From the NCBI GenBank assembly GCA_022829145.1, contig CM040745.1, positions 29,301,906 to 29,365,905 of the forward strand: a stretch of DNA of 64,000 nt. Direction: 5' to 3'. Positions 37,181-49,232 of this stretch are shown here, one piece after another. Below the pieces are notes generated by a model. That model ran no database searches. It saw only the letters and a list, made by a program, of their open reading frames with translations, and was not told the DNA's origin. Made by a program: the position numbers and the translations under genes. Positions within the stretch are counted from its first letter, which is position 1, and each line of letters opens with the position of its first letter. The DNA is from Albula goreensis (Eukaryota; Chordata; Actinopteri; Albuliformes; Albulidae).

Positions 37181-38394
37181 CACTTCCCTGATACCCTGAG
37201 ACTGGTCCATATTTTTACATATGATTACAGTAATACTTGCAATGTAAAACTGATAGATGTAGTTGCAAAAATGGGCCTCAGCCATATATGATAGGTATGT
37301 AGGTATGTAATGGTGTTTGAGTGGTTTCACTTAATATCTTCACTGGACTGCTGTTGAGTGCATTTATCATACATCAGCTAACAGACTGATACCTCAACAC
37401 AGACAGTCAGATAGCGCATTTTACAATTAAGTATTACCTGTCCCCACAAAGATTATACTGCACTTGACAGAGAAGAAAACCTCATCAAAACAAATGTGTA
37501 ACACCAATACAATTGTACTGTAGGATCATGACACCAACATATTGAGGACAAAAACAAAAGCCTTTCATCATTGTTCCCAGGATTGTGTTGTTTTAAGAGG
37601 TTACAATTGAAATGCTTAAAGTAAAATGGTGTCTGGTGGTTTAAGAGGAATTCTAAATAGACTGGATGGGAGGTGAACAGGAGAGCCGTAGAGATAATGA
37701 ACAGACAAAGGCAGTTACCGAGCATCACAGTTGTACTGATATAACTTGCTTTTTCTTGTGTTTATTTGTTTATTTTTTTATTTTTGTCCTGCTGTTTGAT
37801 AATGGCTCTCATACTCCTTTGTTATGCAATATGGGCATTCAGTGCAATCTCAACAATGTTTCCCCCCAGAACAACCACACGTGTGCTTTATCGTCTTTGA
37901 TACTTCTTGCCTGCCTTTGGAGGGTGGAAGACCAAGAAAAATCTCTGAAAAGAAAGAGGCAGAAATTCAATAAAATTGTAAGACAGGGAGATACAAAAGA
38001 AAAACTGTGTTCAAAAAAGGTGAGACCAGCCTTTTTGCTTTAAGTGATAAGGGGTTAGGAAGTCTCATGTAAGGCAACTGCAGTGTCCAGAGGAGGAATT
38101 CAGTTTTTATTTTTCTTTTGGTGGGATCTGTCGTTCAGATGACTTTTCATATTTAATGTCCATTGTTATGGAGATTATTGTCACTGTCCAAGATATTAGC
38201 TCCTATATGGGGAGAAACAGCGATCTAGAGACATGAGTGATGTACAGCACACAGGTGGCACACAGATACAGAATAGATGCATATACTTCAGTCACACTGT
38301 TCATGTTCATGTATATTGATTGGCAATAGTACTATCTAATCAAAATGTAATTACCAAATATAAAGCAGTTTTCCATTGCCTTAGACATGGTCTG
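37181..38394. other. Non-coding stretch, nothing recognised
   Basis: The open frames here (up to 125 codons) have no recognisable domain. T- and A-rich patches only. Confidence 0.45.
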
Positions 38395-38431
38395 TCTATA
38401 TATATACCAGTATATATATATATATATATAT
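38395..38431. repeat. (TA)n microsatellite, interrupted
   Basis: A TATATATATA run, a short 'ccag' interruption, then about ten TA units ending at 38431. Likely length-variable. Confidence 0.9.
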
Positions 38432-38504
38432 TCACATCATATGACGAGTTGGCACAGTACTAATTGGATGCAGATGTTCTCAGAAAATGTCGGCCTTTTG
38501 TCCA

Positions 38505-38705
38505 AGGTCCATGACTGGGTCTCAGAGGGTTGATGGCTCAAGTCCCAGCTTACCCGCAATAACATCTGTGCAGCTGTTGAGCAAGGTCCTTAACCCCACA
38601 TTGCTTCTGCAGAAATTGGCCCCTGGTAATTTTCTTTGGATGAAAGCATCTGCTAAATAACTGTGATATAATATCTTATAATATCTTATAGTATATCGTA
38701 TACAT
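38505..38705 (+). repeat. tRNA-derived SINE with fish-type tail
   Basis: 'gatggctcaagtcccagc' at about 38532-38549 contains a B box (GGCTCAAGTCC, 38535-38545). It is followed by the common SINE body phrases 'ttgagcaaggtccttaacc' and 'cattgcttctgcag', then the tail 'ctttggatgaaagcatctgc' followed by TAAATAAC. From general knowledge that tail is shared by many teleost SINEs (CTTTGGATAAAAGCGTCTGCTAAATGAC), whose 3' part is borrowed from a partner LINE. The A-box region ('actgggtctcagagggttg') is decayed. The tail ends in short AT-rich direct repeats (ATATCTTATA twice, 38668-38690), a typical SINE 3' terminus. It would have been transcribed by RNA polymerase III. Confidence 0.85.
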
Positions 38706-39365
38706 GGATGAGGAGTTTTATCAACAATGTACAAAGAGCATTTGAAAAGACTACAATGCATACATATTTTTAAAAAAGAAAGATTATAGGGAATTATTAC
38801 GCATATGCATTAAATTTACTTCCTTTAATTACAGTACCTTAAATAAGAAAAATAATGTCTCCATACTTCAGCTCTTTTTATACCAAAACATTTGTTATCT
38901 AAAACCATATGTATTTGACCAAGGAATATGTAATATAATTAACTATGATGGTATTATACATCATTTATTTAAACTGGGTTACCTGTGTATCCTTTTGAGA
39001 AACTGTTCATTGGTCTGTGGTGTGGATCGTGTCAACCACCTGGGTGAAGCATCGCTGCAGTTTAGTGGGGAGTACTTTTAACGGAGAGGTGATTAGTGAT
39101 TCGGACCCAATAATGGAATCTTCCTGGATTAGATGCTAGACTGCTCCACTGTAGCATTTAATACAAAGGAATCAGAAGCTATTTAAGTATGGATAAAAAT
39201 GTATTTGCCAAGAAAAGAATTAAACACCTGGAAAACTAGAGCAGAGCCAAGAAACAGAACATTTTTTCTACTTGATATGCAATCTAAATGATTGTTCTGG
39301 ATCTTTTTTTTTCTTCATGTTTAGGTTTGTGAGTTTTAGCCTGGAAGTGAGATTCCATTTGGGTT
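38706..39365. other. Non-coding stretch, nothing recognised
   Basis: No gene or repeat recognised. Confidence 0.45.
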
Positions 39366-39685
39366 AATTAAATACATTTATCCTGCCCGCCCCTCTGGCA
39401 AACTACGATGTCTAAAGGGCTCTAATCTTTCATCCTAAGAGAGGGGAGATGGGATTATCTGAGCTTTGTGCGATTCTGCCGCGATCGGCCCGGTTCACCA
39501 GGCGGAGAGACCCAGGGCATGGCTAAGCTTCTCTGTGTTTTATTAGAGAAACGGACAATCCTATTAGAGCGGTCTTAATCTCACCAGGGCCTTACAATAT
39601 TCAGAAAATATCCCCGCTGCCTCACAATAAGGACAGTGCAAGCCAGATGCGATTTGGGAAATGTCTGACTTGCATTCTTTTCTCT
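39366..39685. promoter_or_regulatory. Candidate conserved non-coding element with OTX/PITX-type sites
   Basis: It starts at a TAATTA (39365-39370) and contains TAATC at 39423-39427, GGATTA at 39452-39457 and TAATC at 39576-39580. These are the bicoid-class (OTX/PITX/GSC) core in both orientations. A CpG cluster lies at 39479-39506 ('gccgcgatcggcccgg'). It is repeat-free and lacks a coding frame. Three bicoid-class sites with CpG retention make this one of the better enhancer candidates, still without alignment evidence. Confidence 0.35.
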
Positions 39686-40779
39686 TACTTTGTATTACTG
39701 CTGAGCATCTTATTATATCATGGGAAATTATTTCCATCATGCCTTATATTATCCATCTCTAGCATTTTTTCCAAAGAGTTGTCCCAAACTGAGTGGAATG
39801 GAGGACCATATGCATGATACATTTACTCTAGTCTCTGCTCTCCATCATATTATTTCTTATTTGTCTAGTTGGCTTACCTGACATGCATATAAAATATGGG
39901 ATAAGTATAACAATTGCTGCTTACATTTTGCTCTTAACAAAGGTGTATACTGAATGTGTAATTGAAGTAACTATGGCAGCATGGGTAGACACATTCACAT
40001 GGGTAGATGTACAAAATACCTCCCATACCAATACTGTAGCATGGACTTCCGTCTCCTTCAATATTAATCAGCATGGAGACTAGGCAGGCTGCAAGGACCA
40101 GCAGAGTCAGTGAGAAAACCATTTCTTTTATCAGATGGAACAATGAATGGCATACTGTATGCATGTATGGAGTGCAGAAAGATGGTGCAGAGACAGATGC
40201 TGAACAGTCGGCCACCTGGATGCTCAAACCACAGATAGTTACGCCCTTGATCTCTTCCATTAGTCAGATCATTGGCCCAGTAAATGAGGTAGTATGAAGT
40301 CTGCCTGCGCATTGCTTACATTTAAAAAAACGATAGGAACAAAATGAAAAGTGACCAATGTCAGAAAGCTGTCTGTTACAGGTTGATTGATGGAGGTGGC
40401 CTGATTTCTGAAAGAAGGAGATATGCCTGGTAACCCGCTGGGTGTGTATTTTTGGTGGAACAGATTATTCACCTGCAAGATAACACTTTTCTGCTCTGTG
40501 CGCATCTGTGCGCATAACATTAAGCAGAGCGCATATGGAAATCTCTATGCTACTGAGGCTCAAGTGTGACATATCCTATTCACTCCAGTAAATAACCAAC
40601 AACCATTGACAAAAAATCAACAACCACATTGTTTATTGTATAGACGAGCCCTAAAAATGATGCCAAAATTCAGTGAACCAAAAAAATGAATTGTTGGGTT
40701 TTGTAACATTTGTTCCTTGGGGGATTTGTGCCTGACCCACACTGTAAACAAAAAGGCTGTGTTTGAGAATGGCGCAGAT
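39686..40779. other. Non-coding stretch, nothing recognised
   Basis: Overlapping frames on the minus strand (39934-40520) show no known domain. No repeat recognised. Confidence 0.45.
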
Positions 40780-41260
40780 GTAAAAGCTGCAGAAACTCTG
40801 ATGCTCAGAGCGGGGAGAAGGAGCAGGAAATGGGAGGTGGTGGTGTTTGTTTCTGCCAGCGGGAGGCTCATGCCTCATCTCCCCTGCACCTGCGCAGGCG
40901 GGGGAGAGCGCAGGTGGGAGCTGCGCAGACAGAAGCCGTGTCAGCGGGAACGCTCCATGCGTTAAACATAGGCACAGCTGCTCTGTGTCCCCCTTGTGTT
41001 CACTGCTGTGCTCTCCTTCTGTGATAGCGGGTATCTATATCAGGGACAGAGGAGTGCAGCGGCTGTCCGCCCCTTCATTTTCCAAACTGGCGCTGCCATC
41101 CCACCCTCCAGCACCCTCTCAACACTGTGCCCTGCAGAACTCTCCCATGTGCCCTCTTAGGTGGCTCCCTCACATTACCCCCTCTTATGAGGGCAGTGAC
41201 TCAGACAGCCCCAGGCTGGCCTCTCAACTCCATGGAATTCCCAAACAGAGGAGCATTTTT
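40780..41260. promoter_or_regulatory. CpG-dense patch with inverted E2-box pair; possible promoter or regulatory element
   Basis: Between about 40855 and 40970 there are roughly a dozen CpGs in just over 100 bp, the densest in the window ('ctgcgcaggcgggggag', 'gtcagcgggaacgctcc'). A perfect 9-bp inverted repeat, CACCTGCGC (40887-40895) and GCGCAGGTG (40908-40916), presents two E2-boxes (CACCTG/CAGGTG), the class bound by ZEB and Snail factors. TGCGCA words recall NRF1 sites common in CpG-island promoters. The patch overlaps a 142-codon frame (40847-41275) with Pro/Ser-rich, domain-less translation, which I do not call a gene. It may be a small CpG island at an unrecognised promoter or first exon. 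Confidence 0.4.
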
Positions 41261-42878
41261 GTAAGTGAACTATGAGAGCACAATGTACAATGTGTTGTGG
41301 GTATTCGTGTTTGAACAATTCATTTAATGTAGTATTTAAGCCTTTTCCCTTACCAACACCCTCATTTCAAATATGCCTGCAAAAACAACTTTATAATGCA
41401 TGACGTAACAAACACAAGAGGTGAGAGGTTGAAATCTGGAAAATAATGTTAAAAAATTTACTGTCAAATATATATTGAGCCTCCAGTGTGCTAAAACTAT
41501 ACAAGGTAATGAAACATATTATATGAATCAATTATTCTATAAGTGAACACCTTTTCTCACACTGTTCTTGTCCCTCTGTTCTTGACATCAATTGGCACAT
41601 GCTGGATGAAATTTAGATCTACAAGGATTTGTCACACCAAGCAGACACGTCACCAAACCAGCAGGATAATACATATACGCAAATCGCCACACCTATGAAG
41701 CAATCCGATCCATTTTTCATTATGTATGACTCATATGTTACCGACTGAACATTATCAAGCTTAGTGGTCATGTTTATTATGTTGTATGAAAACAAATGGA
41801 AATGTAGTGTGTGATGCTCTACTTACTGCTGTGAACTTTAAATGTGACAGCTAGCATGGGTGCTACAGCAGCATATCTATGGAGCATAGAGTGTCTGCAG
41901 AAAGCGTCATATATTCTAGTGCCAGCTGGGATCACCGTTTGTTCAGAAGCAGCAGTTGTTTTCCAGATGCATGCGGATCCATTGATGTGTATATCATGTG
42001 AATGGGTGGAGAGAGCATCCCTGTAATAGAAAGATTGATGGATATGTGCTAGTTTTACGCTACTGAATCAGATACCGAAAACTGATGCCCTTGGATAAAC
42101 AAATCGTTAATGGGGTAACATCATTCAATGTTGCCTTGATATTTTTCTCTGTTCACAGATGAAATGCAGTTTTCCACCTCTGTACAAGGCAATAGAAAAT
42201 AAAGCACTGATCTGCAGGCATGCAAGTGAGCCTCTTGCCATGTCTCATCATCATGTTCTCTGTCTGTAATGTTTACCATTACATTGTGTCTGTCTTCTTT
42301 TGTCAACTTTTTTTTTTTCTCAAATTCATCTTTGTTTGAAACTCAATTATATTTCAGTCACATGCTTTACACCTCTTGACACTATACACCATATCACACA
42401 TAAACACACACATACCTTGTTAATGTGCACAAAATAGTGTTCAATATCTGCTATTATTCTGCTCGTAATAAATTCCGGTGTTCATGAAGCAGTGATGCTG
42501 TCTTCATAAACAAATAGGAGCCTTCCATGGATCAGCATTTTTGTGTGATGGAGCAGAGGCCTCTCTCAACTTAAAAGCCAAATCTTTTGTCTTCACCACA
42601 TCTAATCCATACACTCATTCTCACCACATGACTGAGCAATGCCAAATTTGGAAACATCTCAGCTAAACCAGGATTATAGTTTCATTTGGTCCACCCACAT
42701 CCCACCAAATCCCCTATCTTCTATTGTTGAGAAATTTAAGTAATTACCTGCTGTTTCCCCATTTGCCTTGTGTGTCAATTTTTTTTTTTTTTTTTTATGG
42801 AGAGCAGCGACACCGATATGCATCTGACATCCAAGAAGAAGTGTATGAAATGGAAATGTGACATTTCAGATATATTTG
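41261..42878. other. Non-coding stretch with a T18 run
   Basis: No gene or transposon recognised. A homopolymer of 18 T occupies 42779-42796. Confidence 0.5.
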
Positions 42879-43110
42879 AAATCCAGTTTATCTGAGCACA
42901 TTTCAGCTCCTGATTGACACATCAGACCGACTCAAAGATGGACCGGGATTTTGTTTTCTCTCTGAAAAAGGGGATGCATCCACTAGCTGCATCCGTTTCT
43001 GTGAACTTGAGGAAACTCATCACAGAGTGAGCCATGTGTATTACGCGAGTGACCAGCAGGCCCAGTGAGGCTGACGGACCCCATAAAGACAGATCCCTCT
43101 GCCCCGTCCC
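42879..43110. promoter_or_regulatory. Weak candidate non-coding element
   Basis: Moderately CpG-retaining block ('gaccgggattttg', 'gtattacgcgagtgacc', 'ctgacggaccccat') without repeat signature. The evidence is composition only and weak. Confidence 0.15.
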
Positions 43111-46100
43111 TGCTTTATAATCCACACAGTTCAGAGAGGATAGTTTCTAAAGGGGGGTAGGGGGAAGGAAGGGTAGAGAGACTGAGATAAGGGAGACGTC
43201 TGTGTCCTGTGAAGAAACCACTCATGGGGGGTGGGGAGATGGGAGCCATGTGAAGATCAAGAAAAAAGAGTCTCTTTTTTTCCTTTTTTCAATTTCTCTT
43301 TTAAAAACCCTGAGAATCCCAGGGAGGCTTACCCACAGGGCTGGTGCTGGAGAGTGGCCACAGAGTGGAAAATCTCATGCCGTCTTTTTGACAGAGAGGG
43401 TGTTGTGTTGGCACCATGATGAACTGGAAACCTGCCCAATGCTCATTAGAGGCTGATATCACCAAAATCACTGCCTGCTTCCTTAGTCTGTTGTTGTCAT
43501 TACACTTAAAGGTTCAGATTGTTTTTCCAGGAATGTTGCAAGAAGGAATTTGTCAGAATTTGGGGCGGCAAAAGTTTTTTGTGAAGCCACAGGCCTCTAC
43601 TATTACCTTAAATCAATATCTGAATGAAGTCAGAATAATCATCCTGTTTGGAATCAAAATTATGTCTCATGAAATCTTGAAATCTAATATTCAGTGTTAA
43701 ATTCAACACCATATCAATATGATTGATATCAAAATGGGTACATTTTGGCTCATTTGACGAAGGGTGCGATTGAAGGCAGTACTATTTGCATACTTGTCCC
43801 AAAGAAAAGTTTTCAGCAGTAAATCCTGTCAACATGCCTCATTTTAATAACATCTGTAGTTGTAGTTGTAATGTTAACTTTTGCAAGGTAGACCATTCCA
43901 TGACAAACCTGAAAACGCTCATTTTCAGTGAAACAACAGTTCTTGCTGTTGTGTAAGAAAATCATTTGATGTTCTAATTTGATGTTGTGCCATGATTTTG
44001 TAAGCGAGCTAGCAAACTAGCTAGCATTCATCCATATGTTCATGGGAAATCATTGTACAATTTTACCAAAATTGTAATGGTTTGGTTTTACTGAACAGTA
44101 GTTAGATAACATAGTAATATAATTGTTGGAAATGTATATTTTTTTGTTTTTATTTTGCATTAGCTGTCAGACCATAAGCCTTCAGTTGTCACTGGTGTGC
44201 ACTGATCTTGTGTATGGTGCTCAAATGCCATCTCTTTTTTTACCCTCAGACTACATCAAAAATACAATCCCTTTTGAAGCACCATTTCTAGACTGCCTTC
44301 AGAGCTGCCTATGAAGAACAAGGGCATTGAAATTATATAATTTTAGATTCATAGGGGGATCATGTCCCCCATGCTTATAAAATACATTTCTCGTCCGTCC
44401 CACTTTTATTCAGAATGAATATGTTGTTATTGCTAATGAAATAACCATAACAAGCTTGACACCCTTTCAAATGCCTCCCATGCCAGTTGTCTGCAGCAGG
44501 TAGGCTGCCTTGCAAATGAAACACAGCCAGTAACTATATCCATTCATTGGCCTGCCCTCACTGTGTCACAGGTTTCATTCACCCAAAAGCCTGACCTAAC
44601 TGCGCCAATGGCACAATGTCATAGCCAAGCCGCCACTTAGCTCACTAAGGCAACGGATCTGCCACAGAGCTATTGTGTGATGCGTTCACAGTAGCATAGG
44701 AGTTTCCAGTAAGCCTTGTATTTATGATTGGTTTGCGTTTAGCTGGGATTTGAGAACTCTGAGCTCTTGGCCAGAACTCAGTCTGCTCTGGGTCATGCCA
44801 ACATGATAGCAAGGAGAGTTTTTTTATTTTTGGGGAGTTTGTAGGCCTATGCTCTGTATGTTGACGAGGAGAATTAAATTCAAATTTGATTCCAGAGTGT
44901 CTGGCCTTTGATGTTGATGGATGAACAGAACTCTGATAAAGCAATCCAGACATAGACACGCTCTCTCCACTTTGATCTTGACTATGCTAGGATTTGCAGT
45001 CATGGTGCTAATATAGGATTTATTACCCCGCTTTTTTTCCTTTTCCTGTTATGTCATTTATAGTTGAAAGTGGATGTTGAAGGTGCTAAACAGTAACCTG
45101 TCACATACAGATACCTCACCTCTCATACATGAATACTGAATGTCATGGAATCTTCCAGTAATAGTTGGAGCTTAGGTACTACATATGTGACATTCATTTG
45201 TACTTGCATTAACTGGTGATTTTTTACATACGTTTCAATCCCAGAATAGCCATTTTCATGTAGAAATAATTGTGGAATATTCTTCTGAGTGGCATGTCTA
45301 AGTGTAACCTAACATTTTGTCCAATTACGTTCGGGACAAATAATTATGAAATGGCTTTCTCCGAAAGCATGATGCTCAGCAATGGAGCTGTGTGAGGGGA
45401 TTGAGATGGTGTTTATTGACTTCGTACAATGGTCCATTAGAAAAATGGCCAAAAAGGCAGGGGACAAAAAATAGTCCGATTCCATTCAAGCCTCAAGTGA
45501 TCACAATGAGCCGTTCACAAACAATAGCTTATTGTCTGGAGTCAAAACAGTTCTGTTTTTATTTTAGATGGATCCTGTCAAAGATGATGTTCAATTAGGC
45601 AACTGGGTTTCATGTTCATTGTGCCCAAATAATAGGTTGAATGAAAGAATAACAACTGCAATAGCAATCCTGAGTGAACTGAGAAAAGAAACTCGATTGC
45701 ACATTAGACATCAACATATTAACCTGCAGCCCTATTTTTCTCTCCATTTTTACTACCAAAGACATGAAAATGTACAAGCATATTTGATGAGTTTTGTGTA
45801 AACTGGGGTGCCAATCTCTCAAAAGTAAGTTCAGGGCATGCACACACAGTCACAAACAATAAACTGGAAAGAATGTCTACAGAAGAAAATATAACAATAA
45901 GTTAACAATGAAATGACAGTGAAATACAGCATCCACATTTCTGTCATGCGGGTGTTTGCACAACAAGGTTGGAACTTGAAGCTTTTGTGTATGTGGTCAA
46001 CTTTAGTCAATATGTAAGAATGTTGCTCTGACATTCTTTTTATCAAAATGTAGTCGTGTATATTGATGCGGGCTTTAACCTAGCACATTCCAGAAAATAC

Positions 46101-46640
46101 ACGGTATTAAGTGTAATAAGTGTAGAATTCTATGTAGCAAGCAACTTTCAGAATCCCCAAATGGTATTGTCACTCAGCTTGCAATTAACAAAGAGAACTT
46201 AATGTATAGATGGGAGAGTATGCATGTATGTGCATGCAAATGGACATCTAACCCTATTTAAGTCCTGACATTTACACCTATATAGTCATGCTTACTGAGC
46301 CTGTTGCTGTGGGGGCAATTTAAGGTGCTCTGACATTTCTGTAGACTTGGAGGACACCATATGACCTTTTCATTGGTTTCCCAGTGGTTTTTCCAATTGA
46401 TACCATGTGTGGAATATGTTTTCATTAGGCTAAATGTCTGGGTTCACATCTAACACAGTGGGAAAAGAGGACTTGGCAGTCATCAAATGCACTCCAGGAT
46501 AAAGCATGCTACTAAATGTGTAATCTTACACAAAGCAGCAGATATGTTTTAAAACAATTATGAGCTCAGAGATTAGGAAATGTGATCCAAGTTCACAATA
46601 GCATTGATGATGTTCTGACTTACATCAAGGTATGAGTGAA
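43111..46640. other. Non-coding stretch, nothing recognised
   Basis: About 3.5 kb without recognised genes. A CTAG-rich phrase at about 44003-44026 ('gcgagctagcaaactagc') resembles words common in fish DNA transposons, but no terminal repeats were found. Confidence 0.45.
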
Positions 46641-46645
46641 AAGTG

Positions 46646-46653
46646 TGACGTCA
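46646..46653. promoter_or_regulatory. Consensus CRE palindrome TGACGTCA
   Basis: Perfect 8-bp cAMP-response element, the site of CREB/ATF factors, in 'gtgtgacgtcacagtc'. A CAGCTG E-box and GCGCATG follow within 30 bp, in a short segment (46640-46760) richer in G+C than its flanks. The palindrome contains a CpG and is rare by chance in AT-rich DNA. Whether it is used is unknown, as no transcription start was recognised nearby. Confidence 0.35.
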
Positions 46654-46791
46654 CAGTCTGCTTGCACCAGCTGCGCATGAAGTGGACTCCAGCAGAATTA
46701 CTGCGCAGCTCAGCTTTAGGACAGTGGGATGAGGAGGAAAGCAGGGACTACCATCATAAACTTTGGAGGACACATAGTTATGACTTAAGTG

Positions 46792-46841
<50 letters not shown>
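46792..46841. repeat. Compound (TC)7(AC)18 microsatellite
   Basis: TC repeats at 46792-46805 pass directly into AC repeats ending at 46841. It creates a spurious Thr-His-rich segment in the overlapping frame. Confidence 0.95.
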
Positions 46842-46843
<2 letters not shown>

Positions 46844-48561
46844 ACATACTTTTTTTCTGATTTGCTGTATATGTGTATGTCTCCAAAATCATCACACAGA
46901 GAGGCCTAGTCCCCTCCATAGTAATAAAGCGGGATCTTACAGTGGAACAAAACAAGAAACCCAAAACGTTTTCTGTAGTTTTGAGGTTGTTGGTTTGCCA
47001 ATTTTGCACTGGATTGATTGACAGAGACATGCTGGGCTTGAGGTGTTTTGTGGTACTGAGGATTTGAACTGTTGGAATGAATTTGCTGTTTTGTTGTCAT
47101 TCAATATTCCTCTCTCATTTTATGAACATCTGTTTATGGATCTGAAATACCACTAGATATGAAAGTGCTTACAAAAGTCAACAAATCTAGACATATTTTG
47201 TCATACTGATGGGAAGGTGACATTTTTTTTTTCAACTTCATCTGCTCATTTATTTGGAATAAAGTTTTTGGGTGGTTTTTCTTCCATTTTTGTCCACATC
47301 CCATTTGGAACAGCCCCTGATTCCTTTGCTTGCTGTGTACTTTGTGTGCTGTCAGTCTGTAATACATCAGTGGCAAAAACCTGCCAACAACTCCCAGTCT
47401 GCAGGGACTAGTGAATGCCAGGACCTGGAAAGTGGCATTTTATCCCATGTTTATTGGGTTGTGGAGCTGCAAACCTGTTTCATTCGTTTTTCCTTTCACT
47501 ATGGACTTTACACTTAAAGTAAGTTAAATCGAACTGAACTGCATTTTTGGCTACCAATTTAGGGATCAAAGGGGTGAGTTGTGTCAGCACAATAAGTCCA
47601 GGAGAAAAATAAACAAATTGCATTGATTGCAGTGTCATTTTCTGTGTTATCTCTGGTTTAGCTAAAGGACCAATGGAGAGAGTATCCTTTCCCTGTTCTC
47701 ACTCTCACTCTCTCAATGTGCAGCAGGAGGAACTGAACCACGTTCACCCTTACAATTGTCCACAGAATGCTAAGCTTGTTTGAATGCTTTAAATGAATTG
47801 CTCCCTCATTATTCGTCCCATTGTCCTCTGGTAAGTCAGAATTTGCCATCATGATAACAAGATAGTGAATGTTTGAAATGAAGGCATGAAATATTACATG
47901 TATATGCTTACTTCCTATCCTTTTTATTCCAACAAGTAATCAAAAGGACAGTGAAAAAAGTAGCTCCTGAGTAGAAGTAATGAAAGAAACATTTATTATG
48001 TCAACAAATTAAGACTGCAAGTTGCAAGGGGACATAGATGAGTGTGTGACACATACACACACAAACACGATCACACAAACAAACAAAAAAGTAAAAAACC
48101 AAGAGAGGACCTATTTGAAGGTCTCCCTTTCAAATGTTTGAATAAAATGAAAATGTTATCTGAACAGAGAGGGAATAGTAGAGCTGATTTGACCAAGGTA
48201 AAGAAAAGTAATACCTCTATGTAAAACTTTAAAATATTCTGTCCTTGTTTTATTTTTATAATTAATTTATTTTCTCTTTCCATTAGCATATTTATATTTA
48301 ACGCTTTCAGTCTCTCTCCTAATTCAATTCATTTTGATTCATTGCAATGGCAGGACAACGTATACAATTGCGTTGCCAAATACCAGTTTCCTACAAACAC
48401 AATAAGAGAACCTGTGAAAAACATAACTAAAAAGATAACTAAATGCATACACATCATTCAGCCTTTTCATTATCAATGAAAGGGGAAAAAAGCTAAGTAC
48501 TTTGTATGTATTCAAATCTCAAACAACAAGAATCATAAGAAATAAGAAGAAATTATGTCTG
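46842..48561. other. Non-coding stretch, nothing recognised
   Basis: Numerous short overlapping frames and no known domain. No repeat recognised. Confidence 0.45.
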
Positions 48562-48571
48562 GCTCTCTCTC

Positions 48572-48604
<33 letters not shown>
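48562..48604. repeat. Compound (CT)n(AC)n microsatellite
   Basis: A short CT run passes into 15 or so AC units (48574-48604). It has the same TC-to-AC architecture as the array at 46792. Confidence 0.95.
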
Positions 48605-48607
<3 letters not shown>

Positions 48608-48879
48608 ATTCTTATCAAAGTGTTGTGTACCTCTTGTCCAGAGGGAGGCCCACTAATAACATTAGATATGTATTTCACAATGTCAGACAGCTCTGCAACC
48701 CCTGGGGATAAATATGAACCAAACATTCACGAGCCAATTTAAATGTCAACAAGCACTTTCACACTGAAATAATGAAGCACATTGCTGGCATGCATTTATG
48801 AGTATGGACCCAGTATATAACATCTTTGCCAAGCCCTCCACACCTTGAAAGCTTTAGCTGTGGGAATATTTATGTGGAA

Positions 48880-49150
48880 AACTATTACCGCAAGCAGAAT
48901 TTGTGTGCCCACAGTAGACATAGAGATAAAGTAGCAACATTTGCGGTATGGACTTTAATTGCTTTGTAATGCGGTTGCAGTTTGTTTGATTAATGTGGGA
49001 GGATCATCATTTTCAGTCTATTTTCGAGGAAACAGAAAAAAGTTTGGCTGAGGTCCATGAGCTTGTTTTATGGGTGTGATCTACACAATCACAGGCCTCT
49101 CTGTTAATTTTTCTGAAGCTACATTTTCACATTCATTACCTGGAACATTT
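48880..49150. promoter_or_regulatory. Candidate conserved non-coding element
   Basis: Repeat-free block just upstream of the 40-bp array: 'acatttgcggtatgg', 'ctttaattgctttgtaatgc', 'gtttgattaatgtggg' and 'gtctattttcgagg'. Homeodomain-type TAATTG/TTAAT cores and retained CpGs are present. Conservation is untested. Confidence 0.25.
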
Positions 49151-49232
49151 GGACATGTACATCCATTTGCAAATATTCACAAAGAAACAACTCTTTCCTA
49201 ATTCCTAATGACAGTGTTTTTAAATCCCTGAG

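Noticed and set aside
40847-41275. 142-codon + strand frame over the CpG-dense patch
   Set aside because: Three frames are open because the region is G+C-rich. The translation is Pro/Ser-rich with no known motif. Kept as a possible CpG island instead.
44003-44026. CTAG-rich phrase as a transposon end (also 9510-9760)
   Set aside because: Such words are common in fish DNA, and no inverted partner or duplication was found.
46632-47021. 129-codon + strand frame after a CRE-like site
   Set aside because: It crosses the (TC)(AC) microsatellite. The composition is low-complexity and there is no domain.
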